Source: Candidatus Levyibacteriota bacterium (lineage in GTDB: Bacteria > Patescibacteriota > Microgenomatia > Levybacterales > UBA12049). Taken from it: a DNA stretch of 9,889 bases. The translations under genes and the position numbers were made by a program. This document shows, one piece after another, positions 1-6,010 of this stretch; position 1 is the first letter of the stretch, and each line of letters starts with the position of its first letter. Location of the stretch: positions 1 through 9,889 of the forward strand of contig JACPTT010000043.1 in NCBI GenBank assembly GCA_016192645.1, written 5' to 3'. The notes below the pieces were generated by a model, which was not told where the DNA came from, did no database searches, and saw nothing but the letters and a program-made list of their open reading frames with translations.

Positions 1-165
1 ATCAAATCCCAAGTTTTCCAAAATTTTCTTATTTTTTTCTTTTGAAATTTTTATCCCTTTATTCTCTTTTTATTCTCTCGTTTTGAAAACATCAAACCGT
101 AAAAAAGCATGCTGCATTGCAGCTAAAAATCTCTTACATTGTACGACGTAAAAATCTTTTGGCAG

Positions 166-194
166 TTGACAAAGAGGCTTCTGCCGTTGACAAT
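166..194 (+). promoter_or_regulatory. Promoter of the transaldolase gene (leaderless geometry)
   Basis: A perfect -35 box TTGACA (166-171), a 17-base spacer and GACAAT (189-194, four of six matches to TATAAT) are followed by six bases and then ATG at 201. Transcription would start on or next to the A of the ATG, giving an mRNA without leader. This supports 201 as the start rather than the upstream in-frame TTG at 117, because the region 117-200 contains the promoter itself. The rest of bases 1-165 is AT-rich and holds nothing I can assign. Confidence 0.6.
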
Positions 195-200
195 AAAGGT

Positions 201-1103
201 ATGAAACATCCTTTCTTTCTTCTTGACAGCGGGGATCCTTTGGAGTTTAGCGAGATTGCCGAACTTTTCAAGCAAAACAGTACCTCCCTTTGGGGAGCAA
301 CCACAAACCCAAGCTTAATTGCCAAAAAACTATCCGGAAAAAAGGTTACTAAAGAAGAAGCTTTTGATCTTCAAAAGGAAATAGTTTTAGAAATAGCAAA
401 GATCGTGCCCGGCGCAGTCTCGGCCGAGGTATATGCCGATAAAAATACGAAAGCGCACGAGATGATTGAACAAGGAAAAGAAATCAAAAAGTGGTCTGAA
501 AAAATAGTTGTAAAACTCCCAACAACCATTGAGGGTTTTAAGGCGCGAACCGAGCTTCGAAAAGCGGGGATCCCCATAAACAATACGCTGGTTTTTTCGC
601 AGGAACAGATCTTTGCAATTTGTCTGCATGAACAGATTATTCAAAAAACCTTTGGATCTCTTGTAAACCCTGAGCCGGCCGAAGGGTACCCACCCTTTAT
701 TTCACCTTTTGTCGGCAGGCTTGATGACAAAGGAATTGACGGTATGATGCTCGTTGAACATGGTATGAAAATAAAAAAGCTGTTTGAAGTCAAGTTGTGG
801 ATGCTTGAGGCTTCGGTAAGAAAACCCGAACATATTAAAAGAGGAACAAACGCAAAGGTTGAACTCCTCACCGTTCCTGCCAAGGTCTTCCGCGAATGGT
901 TTCTCCAAGACCACCCCAAGGGTGTCCATATAAATCTTACGCCGATTGAATACTGGGAGCCTCCAAAAAATCTCTTTGCTATAAAAACTCTTGATGGTTT
1001 TATGCAGATTATTGAGTCGGGCAAACTTAACATCCAGCACGAACTCACCGACATTGGCCTTGAAAAATTCGCCGCCGACTGGAAAACGATTATCTCCTCC
1101 TAA
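201..1103 (+). CDS. Transaldolase family protein
   Basis: Transaldolase moves a three-carbon dihydroxyacetone unit between sugar phosphates (sedoheptulose 7-phosphate plus glyceraldehyde 3-phosphate to erythrose 4-phosphate plus fructose 6-phosphate) in the cytosolic non-oxidative pentose phosphate pathway. Family marks are visible, numbered from Met at 201: an N-terminal LLDSGDP strand with Asp9, the TTNPS motif at 34-38, KLPTT with the expected Schiff-base lysine Lys105, NNTLVFS at 127-133, SPFVGRLDD at 168-176 and EASVRKP at 203-209. About 300 residues fits a single (beta/alpha)8 barrel. The frame stays open upstream to a TTG at 117, but those 28 extra residues precede the conserved barrel and overlap the promoter. 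No Shine-Dalgarno sequence sits at a useful distance, in line with leaderless translation. The next gene has its own promoter, so this is probably monocistronic. I did not assign a subfamily symbol. Confidence 0.93.
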   Translation: MKHPFFLLDSGDPLEFSEIAELFKQNSTSLWGATTNPSLIAKKLSGKKVTKEEAFDLQKEIVLEIAKIVPGAVSAEVYADKNTKAHEMIEQGKEIKKWSEKIVVKLPTTIEGFKARTELRKAGIPINNTLVFSQEQIFAICLHEQIIQKTFGSLVNPEPAEGYPPFISPFVGRLDDKGIDGMMLVEHGMKIKKLFEVKLWMLEASVRKPEHIKRGTNAKVELLTVPAKVFREWFLQDHPKGVHINLTPIEYWEPPKNLFAIKTLDGFMQIIESGKLNIQHELTDIGLEKFAADWKTIISS

Positions 1104-1108
1104 ACTTA

Positions 1109-1137
1109 TTGACAATTAAAAACCTATAGTGTAAAAT
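1109..1137 (+). promoter_or_regulatory. Promoter of the lipoprotein gene (leaderless geometry)
   Basis: TTGACA (1109-1114), 17 bases, TAAAAT (1132-1137, five of six), six bases, ATG at 1144. The geometry is identical to the transaldolase promoter. It begins five bases after the transaldolase stop codon, leaving no room for an intrinsic terminator between the two genes. Confidence 0.8.
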
Positions 1138-1143
1138 GGCTAG

Positions 1144-1815
1144 ATGAGAAATCCCTTGGAAGCTGGCGTATGCGGACTAACCTTAGCTGCGCTCATTAGC
1201 GGTTGCACAGCTACTACTGAACTCGAAGCCCGACAGCCGGCCAGTGCACCAGTAAATCCATCAATTGCAGAAATCCAACCCACAGTAACCCCATCCCCGC
1301 CATCGGAACCGGGAAAAACACCCGTCTTTCCAACGCCCGAACCAAGACCGTTACCAGAGCGCGAAAGCCTTCAAACCGAGCTTATGCAACCCACCATAAA
1401 ATCAATTGAAGGATTAAGCTATGTAAAATTTATGACGGAAAAAGGCTACAAAATCTTCACGGGAGAATTTCTCTCTCCTCAAAACGGAATTGTATTAAGT
1501 CCAGAAGGATCGACTACACGGATTCTACCAGATTCAAACGCTCAAGCCTTACCGAAAAAATATTCTCTAAAAGTTGGCAGTAAACTTCCTTCAATAAAAC
1601 ATATTGTTCAGGCGGTAAAAGTCGGTCCAACCGCAGAAAACGAGCCAAGGCAGGTATGGTGGATTGCGAGGCGCGCAGAGGTAGCCTTAGGCGAAGGCAA
1701 TCCGCCTTCTTTAATGTGGGTTTTTAATGAGCTAAAGCGCGTATATAACAATGGGGAAGTAATAATCATAGAGCTTAGAAACCCAAATCCGCAAAATCGC
1801 CCAAGAATCCTATAG
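1144..1815 (+). CDS. Small proline-rich lipoprotein, function unknown
   Basis: I do not recognise the family. The 223-residue product starts with a short export signal ending in ISGC, a good lipobox, so Cys21 is the likely lipidated residue and the protein is probably held on the outer face of the cytoplasmic membrane. Residues 30-75 are a Pro/Thr/Ser/Glu-rich stretch typical of an extended spacer from the membrane. Residues 80-223 form a compact, mixed-composition domain with an ELMQPTIKSIEGLSYVKF start, a VWWIARRAEVALGEG segment and a C-terminal EVIIIELRNPNPQ strand; no catalytic motif stands out. The hydrophobic core of the signal (GLTLAALISG) is short, and only one Arg precedes it. The start is fixed by the promoter six bases upstream. 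No partner gene is linked; the next 900 bases are gene-free. Confidence 0.8.
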   Translation: MRNPLEAGVCGLTLAALISGCTATTELEARQPASAPVNPSIAEIQPTVTPSPPSEPGKTPVFPTPEPRPLPERESLQTELMQPTIKSIEGLSYVKFMTEKGYKIFTGEFLSPQNGIVLSPEGSTTRILPDSNAQALPKKYSLKVGSKLPSIKHIVQAVKVGPTAENEPRQVWWIARRAEVALGEGNPPSLMWVFNELKRVYNNGEVIIIELRNPNPQNRPRIL

Positions 1816-1887
1816 TAGGGGATTACAGCCGCGGATAAGAAATTGGGTAATTAAGTAATTAGCAATGAGGGAACGAGCTAGCAAAAT

Positions 1888-1915
1888 TTTTCATTTTTAA
1901 TTCTTAATTTTTAAT
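1888..1915. repeat. AATTTTT heptamer array, left
   Basis: Four consecutive seven-base units: TTTTCAT, TTTTAAT, TCTTAAT, TTTTAAT. They are rotations or one-base variants of AATTTTT. The array lies 73 bases after the lipoprotein stop codon, at the left side of the gene-free region. Confidence 0.7.
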
Positions 1916-2324
1916 TTTCTTATAAACTACTCCCCTTGGACATTTGTCTCCATGATGTCGTAAAAGTATTATTGTGCGACATAACATCTTTAGCTTCCCC
2001 ACGGGTTTTATCTCCTTTTTTTAGGACCATGCTAATAAGGAGTAAGTTTGAAGCGAAAAGAGTGTGCCTTACCCTCTCCTGAGACGACTCACTACAATGA
2101 GCTACAACGCAAGTTTTGCTTGTCAAATGATTACTTACATGTCTTGCGATAATAGGTAGCGCCTACCCCGGGGTTGTTATCACTGATGAGTTTAGACCGC
2201 CAATTCAGCCTATTTAATAACTTTTAGCTTCAGATTGTCGAAGAATAGCAACCCACACGCTGTCAGAAAAAGATTCAATTTAGCTTGATTTATTAGTCCA
2301 AACTATCATTTTTAGCCTCATCCC

Positions 2325-2338
2325 TCGACTTCGCTCAG
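2325..2338 (+). repeat. REP-like repeat, simple copy
   Basis: The 14-base unit TCGACTTCGCTCAG sits inside an imperfect inverted repeat (ATCCCT on the left, AGGAT on the right). A second, interrupted copy lies in the opposite orientation at 2471-2504. This kind of short palindromic intergenic repeat often yields spurious translated ORFs. Confidence 0.65.
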
Positions 2339-2411
2339 GATAAAAAGGCTTTCGTATTTTTTTGCGCCAGAGATATTTTCCCGAATCAGTAGCGGGTGAC
2401 GCGAGCGGAGG

Positions 2412-2463
2412 GCTCCCAACCCCACTTCGTTCTGTAATGCAGAACTTCGAGGGGCAAGGGAGC
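2412..2463. repeat. Long imperfect hairpin
   Basis: Three nested stems share one axis: GCTCCC (2412-2417) with GGGAGC (2458-2463), CCCC (2420-2423) with GGGG (2451-2454), and GTTCTG (2429-2434) with CAGAAC (2440-2445), closing on a TAATG loop. Small internal loops separate the stems. It is markedly G+C-richer than its surroundings and is not followed by a T run on the plus strand, so it does not look like a standard terminator. Confidence 0.65.
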
Positions 2464-2470
2464 GCTTGCA

Positions 2471-2504
2471 CTGAGCGAAGCCGCGTCTGACGCGGCGAAG
2501 TCGA
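2471..2504 (-). repeat. REP-like repeat, copy interrupted by a 15-bp palindrome
   Basis: Read on the minus strand this is TCGACTTCG, then the 15-base near-perfect palindrome CCGCGTCAGACGCGG, then CTTCGCTCAG. Compared with the simple copy at 2325-2338, the palindrome is inserted and the five bases CTTCG are duplicated on both sides, as a target-site duplication would be. Confidence 0.65.
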
Positions 2505-2680
2505 ATGTGTGAAAATTCAGGCAAAACCTCGTGAAAATACAACTAAGTTATCCACATTAAGCCTATAATAAAACTGGGGACTGTATCAAAATGTATCACC
2601 TAGTTGTTCTCTCCTCTGACGTAAGCGATTTACCCCGCATAAAGTCAAAAAGGCTCCCCTCTTCCCCATCACATCTCTCG

Positions 2681-2708
2681 TAAATTTTTAATTTTTAATT
2701 TTAAATTT
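2681..2708. repeat. AATTTTT heptamer array, right
   Basis: Four seven-base units, TAAATTT, TTAATTT, TTAATTT and TAAATTT, end four bases before the stop codon of the convergent membrane-protein gene. The unit is the same heptamer, in the same orientation, as the array at 1888-1915. Confidence 0.7.
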
Positions 2709-2712
2709 GGTT

Positions 2713-3519
2713 TTATGGCCGCCAAGGGGTAAATAATGCAAGAATAAAAAAAGTTGCCGCCGCCACCCAAATATACTCCCACATGACCCCTCGAAAAAGA
2801 CGCTTATCCAGCCAAGCCTGGGAAAGTCCAATTGTGGTGTAAAAAAATCCGGTTAAAAAAAGAGCAATCACGGTGGGGCTCGTTGGCCAAAACCAAAGGA
2901 TTAAAGACATCTCAAAAAGGCAAAGACTCAGACCAAGCGTCCAAAAAAAATAAGATCTAAACCGATTTTCCAAAGTTATCGTCCAAAGCGACTGCAAAAC
3001 CAAGAAAAAAGAAAATATAAAAATAAGAAAGCCGGTTGGTAAAATAGAAAGCCTTAGCGAAAAAGCAATATTGGTAAGAAAAAAATAGGAGACGATTGTT
3101 ATTACCAAAGAAACAATGCGCCCCCCCGACAAAAGAGCAATAGTACGAATTGAGGCAACGGTAAAGATATTTTGACTTAAAAACAGTGAATATAAGCCGA
3201 GCGCGTAGAGAGAGGTTATCAACATCCTGCTCAAAAATCGAGCCGGCACCAAAAAGTAAAAAAGCCCAAAAGAAAGACTGTAAAAAAATGGGAGAATAAA
3301 AAGGTAGGGAGAAAAGTTTTCTTTGATATCTCTATAGTTTGAGATAAAAAGAAGAACGGGCGTAAGAAGCGCTAAAAGAAAAACAAGAAAAACTCCGCCC
3401 TTTCCAAACTGATATTCGGAGAAAAATAGTCCGGCAGAAAGTATTAAAACCGCGATTATGAACCTTTGTCTTTTGCTTAACTGCGGAATTTTTTTTGCCA
3501 GTATTTTTTTTATATTCAT
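2713..3519 (-). CDS. Polytopic membrane protein, family not recognised
   Basis: A 268-residue protein made almost entirely of hydrophobic helices. I count about nine membrane segments, near residues 20-38, 41-59, 72-92, 97-115, 134-154, 159-180, 189-211, 216-234 and 246-264. The N-terminus is basic (KKILAKKIPQLSKRQR), which predicts a cytoplasmic N-terminus. No transporter, glycosyltransferase or protease motif is visible, so I assign no function. It starts five bases after the yebC stop codon and has no Shine-Dalgarno sequence in that gap, so it is most likely the second cistron of the yebC transcript, translated by reinitiation or coupling. Nothing like a terminator follows it; the next sequence downstream is the heptamer array. 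Confidence 0.82.
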   Translation of the reverse strand: MNIKKILAKKIPQLSKRQRFIIAVLILSAGLFFSEYQFGKGGVFLVFLLALLTPVLLFISNYRDIKENFSPYLFILPFFYSLSFGLFYFLVPARFLSRMLITSLYALGLYSLFLSQNIFTVASIRTIALLSGGRIVSLVITIVSYFFLTNIAFSLRLSILPTGFLIFIFSFFLVLQSLWTITLENRFRSYFFWTLGLSLCLFEMSLILWFWPTSPTVIALFLTGFFYTTIGLSQAWLDKRLFRGVMWEYIWVAAATFFILALFTPWRP

Positions 3520-3524
3520 TCAGC

Positions 3525-4250
3525 TTAAATACCCAAATTTGAGTAAACTTTTTGTACATCATCCATCTCCTCAAGCTTGGCGATAAAAGAACGAATTTTT
3601 GCCAGTTTTTCGGCCTCTCCAATAACGACTGGACTAATCGGCCGTTTAGACAGTTCTGTTTGAATAACCGAGAATTCTTTTGCCGAAAGCGCTTCGGAAA
3701 CTTTTGTCAGATCGCTTGCTTTTGTATAGACAACAAATGCGTCTCCCATCTCCCCAACATCCTCTGCCCCGCTTTCTGCCGCTGACAAAAAAACATCGTC
3801 TAATGTATGGCTTTCTTTTTTCAGCATTATTTTTCCCGTCGGCTGAAACTGATAAGAAACCGCTCCGGGCTGAGCCAGGGTCCCGCCTGCCTTATCAAAA
3901 ACGTTTTTAATCTCCGAGGCGGTGCGCTGTTTGTTGTCGGTTGCCGCCTCAATAATGACCGAAACTCCAAAGGGCGCAAATCCCTCATAAACAACCTCTT
4001 CAATCTCCCCTGCCTGCTTGCCCGAAGCCCTTTGAATTGCCCGCTCAATATTTTCTCTTGGCATGTTTAGGCCGCGGGCTTTTTCAATTGCCAGACGCAG
4101 CCGGAAGTTTTGCCCCGGATCCGTTGCTCCCCCACCCTGTTTAACCGCAATCGTTATGGCGTTTGAAATTTTGGTAAATGCCTGCCCGCGTTTTATATCG
4201 GCTACTCCTTTTTGCCGTTTTATCTGTGCCCATTTAGAATGTCCGCTCAT
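3525..4250 (-). CDS. yebC: YebC/PmpR (TACO1) family protein
   Basis: A full-length member of the YebC family (241 residues). It begins with the canonical MSGHSKWAQIKRQKG, followed by the conserved RGQAFTKISNAITIAVKQGG region, LRLAIEKARGLNMPRENIERAI, and YEGFAPFGVSVIIEAATDN, with the KAGGTLAQPGAVSYQF segment after that. Members were first described as DNA-binding regulators; more recent work on bacterial YebC and mitochondrial TACO1 links the family to relief of ribosome stalling at proline-rich stretches. An upstream in-frame ATG at 4256 would add Met-Asn. I chose 4250 because it gives the family's usual N-terminus and sits six bases after a -10 box. The membrane-protein gene follows five bases downstream. 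Proline-rich products nearby (the lipoprotein, the glycine-rich protein's PT linker) are possible clients, but that is only inference. Confidence 0.96.
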   Translation of the reverse strand: MSGHSKWAQIKRQKGVADIKRGQAFTKISNAITIAVKQGGGATDPGQNFRLRLAIEKARGLNMPRENIERAIQRASGKQAGEIEEVVYEGFAPFGVSVIIEAATDNKQRTASEIKNVFDKAGGTLAQPGAVSYQFQPTGKIMLKKESHTLDDVFLSAAESGAEDVGEMGDAFVVYTKASDLTKVSEALSAKEFSVIQTELSKRPISPVVIGEAEKLAKIRSFIAKLEEMDDVQKVYSNLGI

Positions 4251-4256
4251 ATTCAC

Positions 4257-4285
4257 ATTCTACATTTGTATCTTGACTTTTGCAA
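4257..4285 (-). promoter_or_regulatory. yebC promoter (leaderless geometry)
   Basis: On the minus strand: TTGCAA (4285-4280, four of six), 17 bases, TAGAAT (4262-4257, five of six), six bases, ATG at 4250. The same 17/6 geometry drives the transaldolase and lipoprotein genes. It selects the second of two in-frame ATGs as the start. Confidence 0.65.
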
Positions 4286-4301
4286 CAAATAAGAGTAAAA
4301 T
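4273..4301 (+). promoter_or_regulatory. Promoter of the TPR gene
   Basis: TTGACT (4273-4278, five of six), 17 bases, TAAAAT (4296-4301, five of six). Transcription from about 4308 would leave a leader of some eight bases before ATG 4316, too short for a Shine-Dalgarno site, and none is present. Its -35 box lies inside the spacer of the divergent yebC promoter. Confidence 0.7.
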
Positions 4302-4315
4302 TTTTTTCATCGTAA

Positions 4316-5002
4316 ATGGCATCATTAAAAGCCCAAGCCATCCAGACCACCTTAACCGGCAATTGGCAAAACGCCGTTACCCTCAACCAAAAGCTTCTCA
4401 AAGAGGATCCGTATGATATCGAAGCTCTAAACCGCCTTGCCTTTGCCTTTACAATTTTAGGCAAAACCAAAAACGCCAAAACTGTTTATCAAAAGGTGCT
4501 GCGCATTGATTCCAAAAATCCCATCGCCTTAAAAAACCTAAAACGCATCGACGGCATTGTCAAGAATCCAAAAGCTTTTGCCTATAACCTCAAAGATATA
4601 AGCACTTTGTTTATCGAAGAAGGCGGAAAAACCAAGGTGATTGAGCTTATTAATCTTGCCGACTCAAAAGTGATAGCGCTTCTTCGAATCGGCGAATCTC
4701 TAACTCTTAACACCAAAAGACTTAAAATTTTTGTTCTGGATCAAAAAAAACGGTATGTGGGCATGTTGCCCGACGACATTGCCAGGCGCCTTATCAGGTT
4801 TCTAAAAGGCGGAAACATCTACGAAGCATACCTAAAATCAATTGATGATCGGAAAGTAAGTATCTTTATAAAGGAAACAAGAAGGTCGGCGCGCTTTAAG
4901 AATCAGCCCTCGTTTATGCCGCTTGGAAAAGGTAAAATTTCATTTGCGGTGGAAGAACCGCAAGACTCTTCTTTGCCGGCTGGCGGATCAGAAGAAAGTT
5001 AA
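4316..5002 (+). CDS. TPR protein with an uncharacterised C-terminal domain
   Basis: The 228-residue product has no signal peptide or membrane segment and should be cytoplasmic. Residues 5-75 fit two tetratricopeptide repeats (GNWQNAVTLNQKLLKEDPYD, then ALNRLAFAFTILGKTKNAKTVYQKVLRIDSKNP split over 37-69), a helical protein-binding surface. Residues 105-200 form a separate domain containing IGESLTL, RYVGMLPDDIARRLIRFLKGGN and VSIFIKETRRSARFKNQPSF. The order (a buried strand, a YVG-LP turn, a helix, a glycine turn, a final strand) recalls the HIRAN layout, but that is a weak resemblance. The acidic tail is probably disordered. The gene's 3' end overlaps the convergent LytR_C gene by 15 bases with no terminator between. 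The partner of the TPR is unknown. Confidence 0.8.
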   Translation: MASLKAQAIQTTLTGNWQNAVTLNQKLLKEDPYDIEALNRLAFAFTILGKTKNAKTVYQKVLRIDSKNPIALKNLKRIDGIVKNPKAFAYNLKDISTLFIEEGGKTKVIELINLADSKVIALLRIGESLTLNTKRLKIFVLDQKKRYVGMLPDDIARRLIRFLKGGNIYEAYLKSIDDRKVSIFIKETRRSARFKNQPSFMPLGKGKISFAVEEPQDSSLPAGGSEES

Positions 5003-5797
5003 CTCCCCATTATCTTGTCCAATTGTGATAATAATATCGGCAATCCCCTTCTCTTCCAGTTTGCGTGTTTGAAAACCCAAAATCTTTTTTAATTTTTCCA
5101 AAGTGTATGTTTCTTCTGTATGGAAGGAAAGTTCGGATTTTTCAACAAGGCTTTCGGCGGTTTCAACCGAAACAACATTTCCTCCCGTGTTGGTAATAAG
5201 CCGCGCCAGGCGGTTGCCAAGACCTAAAACTCCTGTCCCATTTATAACCTGGATGCTGATATTTTCTCTGCTTAAGGTATAGTCAAGAAAAAGCGAGGAG
5301 GAAGTACGATCAATTGCCCCTTCATCCAAAGAGGAAGAAATCTCTCGCAGGGTAAACGACGAAGAAGGCACTCCCTTTGCAAAAAACCACAGTCTGAAAA
5401 GATCAATAAAAGTAAGGTCTGTCTCGAAGTTGTTAAAATAAAAAAGCATTGTCTTTAGCTGTTGAGGGATATCTTCGTTGTAACGATTATTTAGACGAAC
5501 CCTTGTATCAATCGGTATGCCTAAGAACTCGCTTATCTGGGGTATTACTGCGGCATTCTGAATTGTAATAATCGAGATTGAACGGGTGTCGGGAGCAAAG
5601 GAAACAACTTTTGTAAACGGCTTGTCTTTGGAAGTAAACTCAACCGTAAAACGATGCGCCCCGTCAAAACGGCTTTTTTCAATAACCGTTGCCAGTTTTA
5701 CGAGTACCGAACCAACGAGAAGCAGCCCAACCAGAACAAAAAAAACAAACACCAGCCGCAAAGTTTGTCCTTCTTCCTTCTTCTTTTTTCTCTTCAT
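4988..5797 (-). CDS. Membrane-anchored LytR_C domain protein
   Basis: A 269-residue protein with a lysine-rich N-terminus, one membrane segment at residues 13-35 and an extracellular remainder. Residues 180-261 match the LytR cell-envelope C-terminal domain (LytR_C): ISIQVINGTGVLGLGNRLARLI at 180-201, then YTLEKLKKILGF and a closing ADIIITIGQD strand. The middle (60-155) has a VVSFAPDTRSISIITI stretch that resembles the start of an LCP (LytR-CpsA-Psr) domain, but it is far too short and lacks the arginines used for pyrophosphate binding. Wall-glycopolymer ligase activity is therefore unlikely; a binding or structural role at the envelope is more plausible. An AAGGAG Shine-Dalgarno site precedes the ATG by five bases, and the upstream small ORF stops immediately before it, so the two are co-translated. 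Confidence 0.85.
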   Translation of the reverse strand: MKRKKKKEEGQTLRLVFVFFVLVGLLLVGSVLVKLATVIEKSRFDGAHRFTVEFTSKDKPFTKVVSFAPDTRSISIITIQNAAVIPQISEFLGIPIDTRVRLNNRYNEDIPQQLKTMLFYFNNFETDLTFIDLFRLWFFAKGVPSSSFTLREISSSLDEGAIDRTSSSLFLDYTLSRENISIQVINGTGVLGLGNRLARLITNTGGNVVSVETAESLVEKSELSFHTEETYTLEKLKKILGFQTRKLEEKGIADIIITIGQDNGELTFF

Positions 5798-5938
5798 TTA
5801 CTCTCCTTTCTTTTTCCGAGAAACAATCTCCGGCAGCTTAAAGACCGGAGCGCCCAGCCCAACCGAACTTCCCTGCCCTGCTTCCGGCTTTTTCTTCTTT
5901 TTCTTTTCTCCTTTATAGTATCCGCCAAAACTCCCCAC
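5798..5938 (-). CDS. 46-residue lysine-rich small protein upstream of LytR_C
   Basis: A short ORF that automatic callers would miss. It starts at GTG 5938, directly preceded by in-frame AAG-ACG and a TGA three codons up, so no earlier start exists. It reads MGSFGGYYKGEKKKKKKPE, a Gly/Ser linker, GAPVFKLPEIVSRKKKGE, then stops with TAA abutting the ATG of the LytR_C gene. The mix of an FGGYYKGE head, a six-lysine run, a PVFKLPEIV patch and a second basic tail looks selected, not random. The exact stop-start junction and the shared Shine-Dalgarno region argue for co-expression. I have a general memory of similar FGGYYKGEKKK peptides in Patescibacteria, unverified. Its function is unknown; the charge suggests binding to RNA, DNA, ribosome or acidic envelope polymer. 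Confidence 0.62.
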   Translation of the reverse strand: MGSFGGYYKGEKKKKKKPEAGQGSSVGLGAPVFKLPEIVSRKKKGE

Positions 5939-5960
5939 CGTCTTTCACCCGCCTTTCAAA

Positions 5961-6010
5961 ATTTGTAATTTGTAATTTTCATTGAATTTTTAATACTTTA
6001 ATTTTCAATT
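5961..6010. repeat. AT-rich heptamer array left of the four-helix-bundle remnant
   Basis: Period-seven units begin ATTTGTA, ATTTGTA, ATTTTCA and continue less regularly to AATTTTCAATT at 6000-6010. That last 11-mer recurs as its reverse complement at 6322-6332, so the remnant gene lies between inverted copies. Confidence 0.6.

Larger units (their letters stand above)
1816..2712. other. Gene-free region of about 900 bases with repeats and hairpins
   Basis: No convincing protein gene or standard RNA gene is seen here. Short ORFs on the minus strand at 2280-2542 give the phrases PERSRG and LSEVEG, which are just translations of the TCGACTTCGCTCAG repeat. Bases 1920-2320 hold small inverted repeats (ATGTCG/CGACAT at 1955-1982, GGTAG/CTACC at 2155-2167, CTCA/TGAG near 2088-2102) and no coding signature. 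I looked for tmRNA, RNase P RNA, SRP RNA and tRNA signatures by eye and found none. The interval could carry an unclassified RNA, a decayed gene or a repeat-rich spacer. Its edges carry matching heptamer arrays. Confidence 0.6.

Noticed and set aside
1..90. Minus-strand reading IKISKEKNKKILENLGFD running off the left edge, possible start of a divergent gene
   Set aside because: An in-frame TAA lies just upstream and no ATG, GTG or well-placed TTG start follows it. The stretch is so A-rich that a lysine-rich frame is expected by chance.
1920..2126. 68-residue minus-strand ORF
   Set aside because: No promoter or Shine-Dalgarno site, no recognisable domain and an irregular composition; treated as chance within the gene-free region.
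2190..2205. CTGATGAG, resembling a hammerhead ribozyme core
   Set aside because: No GAAA box and no flanking stems at the required positions.
2280..2542. Two overlapping minus-strand ORFs of 63 and 74 residues
   Set aside because: They contain PERSRG and LSEVEG, typical by-products of translating the TCGACTTCGCTCAG repeat in different frames.
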